Of a stretch of DNA of 15,430 nucleotides, positions 15,277 through 15,430 are shown in pieces. This DNA is from Kiritimatiellia bacterium. Lineage in GTDB: Bacteria; Verrucomicrobiota; Kiritimatiellia; RFP12; UBA1067. The DNA lies in NCBI GenBank assembly GCA_024405255.1, contig JAKSOY010000097.1, forward strand, positions 1 through 15,430, given 5' to 3'. Made by a program: the position numbers and the translations under genes. Under the pieces are notes generated by a model. That model was not told the origin of the DNA, did no database searches, and saw only the letters and a program-made list of their open reading frames with translations. Every line of letters begins with the position of its first letter. The stretch's first letter is position 1.

Positions 15277-15430
15277 ATGAACCGAAAAATCCAGAAACGC
15301 CTCCTCGCCGCCGGCCACGCCCTCGCCCCGCCTGCGGACGAACCGCCCGCAAAGCCCTTCTTCGCGTGGTTAGCAGAGGACGTGCTCGGCCTCGACTCGG
15401 AGGACTACCGCCGCGCCTTCTGGCGCGAGG
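15277..15430 (+). CDS. Start of an unrecognised plus-strand gene (partial)
   Basis: The first 51 codons are visible and the frame is open to the right edge. The protein begins MNRKIQKRLLAAGHALAPP, continues with a proline-rich stretch (PPADEPPAKP), then FFAWLAEDVLGLDSEDYRRA. It is hydrophilic with no signal peptide, so probably cytoplasmic. Codon choice is strongly G/C-ending, as in the other genes. A good promoter lies immediately upstream, but there is no purine-rich ribosome site in the preceding 20 nt, which fits leaderless translation. No family recognised. It is the only gene supported on the plus strand. Confidence 0.7.
   Translation, partial: MNRKIQKRLLAAGHALAPPADEPPAKPFFAWLAEDVLGLDSEDYRRAFWRE

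Overview
The window looks like part of a chromosome from a GC-rich, polysaccharide-degrading bacterium of the PVC group, most likely Kiritimatiellota, Lentisphaerota or a related Verrucomicrobiota lineage from gut or sediment. The lineage is inferred from gene style, not from a marker gene. The clues are a secreted protein opening with a 'Y-x-x-L-x-Y-V-E-S-T-G-x-Q-Y-V-D-S-G-Y' lectin-like domain, a DUF1080 domain fused to an unfamiliar barrel, a very long secreted protein of autotransporter-associated beta-strand type modules, and several exported beta-helix and glycosidase proteins in one row.

Layout, read on the minus strand from right to left. A polytopic membrane protein (13720-14643) has its own consensus sigma-70 promoter (TTGACA, 17 bp, TATACT). 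A short palindrome-rich spacer (13564-13719) follows, and then a second promoter (TTGTGG, 17 bp, TATACT). From there seven genes run without a gap larger than about 45 bp to the left edge: a 1428-residue three-module surface or secreted protein (9259-13545), a pectate-lyase-superfamily protein (8176-9225), a GH28-like beta-helix protein (6755-8158), a DUF1080 plus barrel protein (4015-6711), a GH29 alpha-L-fucosidase (2256-3986), an exported metallo-beta-lactamase-fold hydrolase (946-2235), and the start of a lectin-like plus GH97-like glycosidase that leaves the window (1-922). All seven appear to have N-terminal export signals, and every one has a plausible Shine-Dalgarno sequence. This reads as one operon for attack on a fucose-containing, probably pectin-like or other acidic plant or algal glycan outside the cytoplasm. 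No SusC/SusD pair, sulfatase, transporter or regulator is visible in the window.

The right end (14644-15430) holds an unrecognised minus-strand reading frame that may be a gene remnant (14804-15223). It also holds the first 51 codons of a plus-strand gene (from 15277), whose promoter is so close to its ATG that the mRNA is probably leaderless.

The strongest candidates for something undescribed are the roughly 610-residue barrel region fused behind DUF1080, the exported ComEC-like metallo-hydrolase inside a glycan operon, and the inverted-repeat block upstream of the operon promoter. No tRNA, rRNA, CRISPR array, transposase or integrase was seen.
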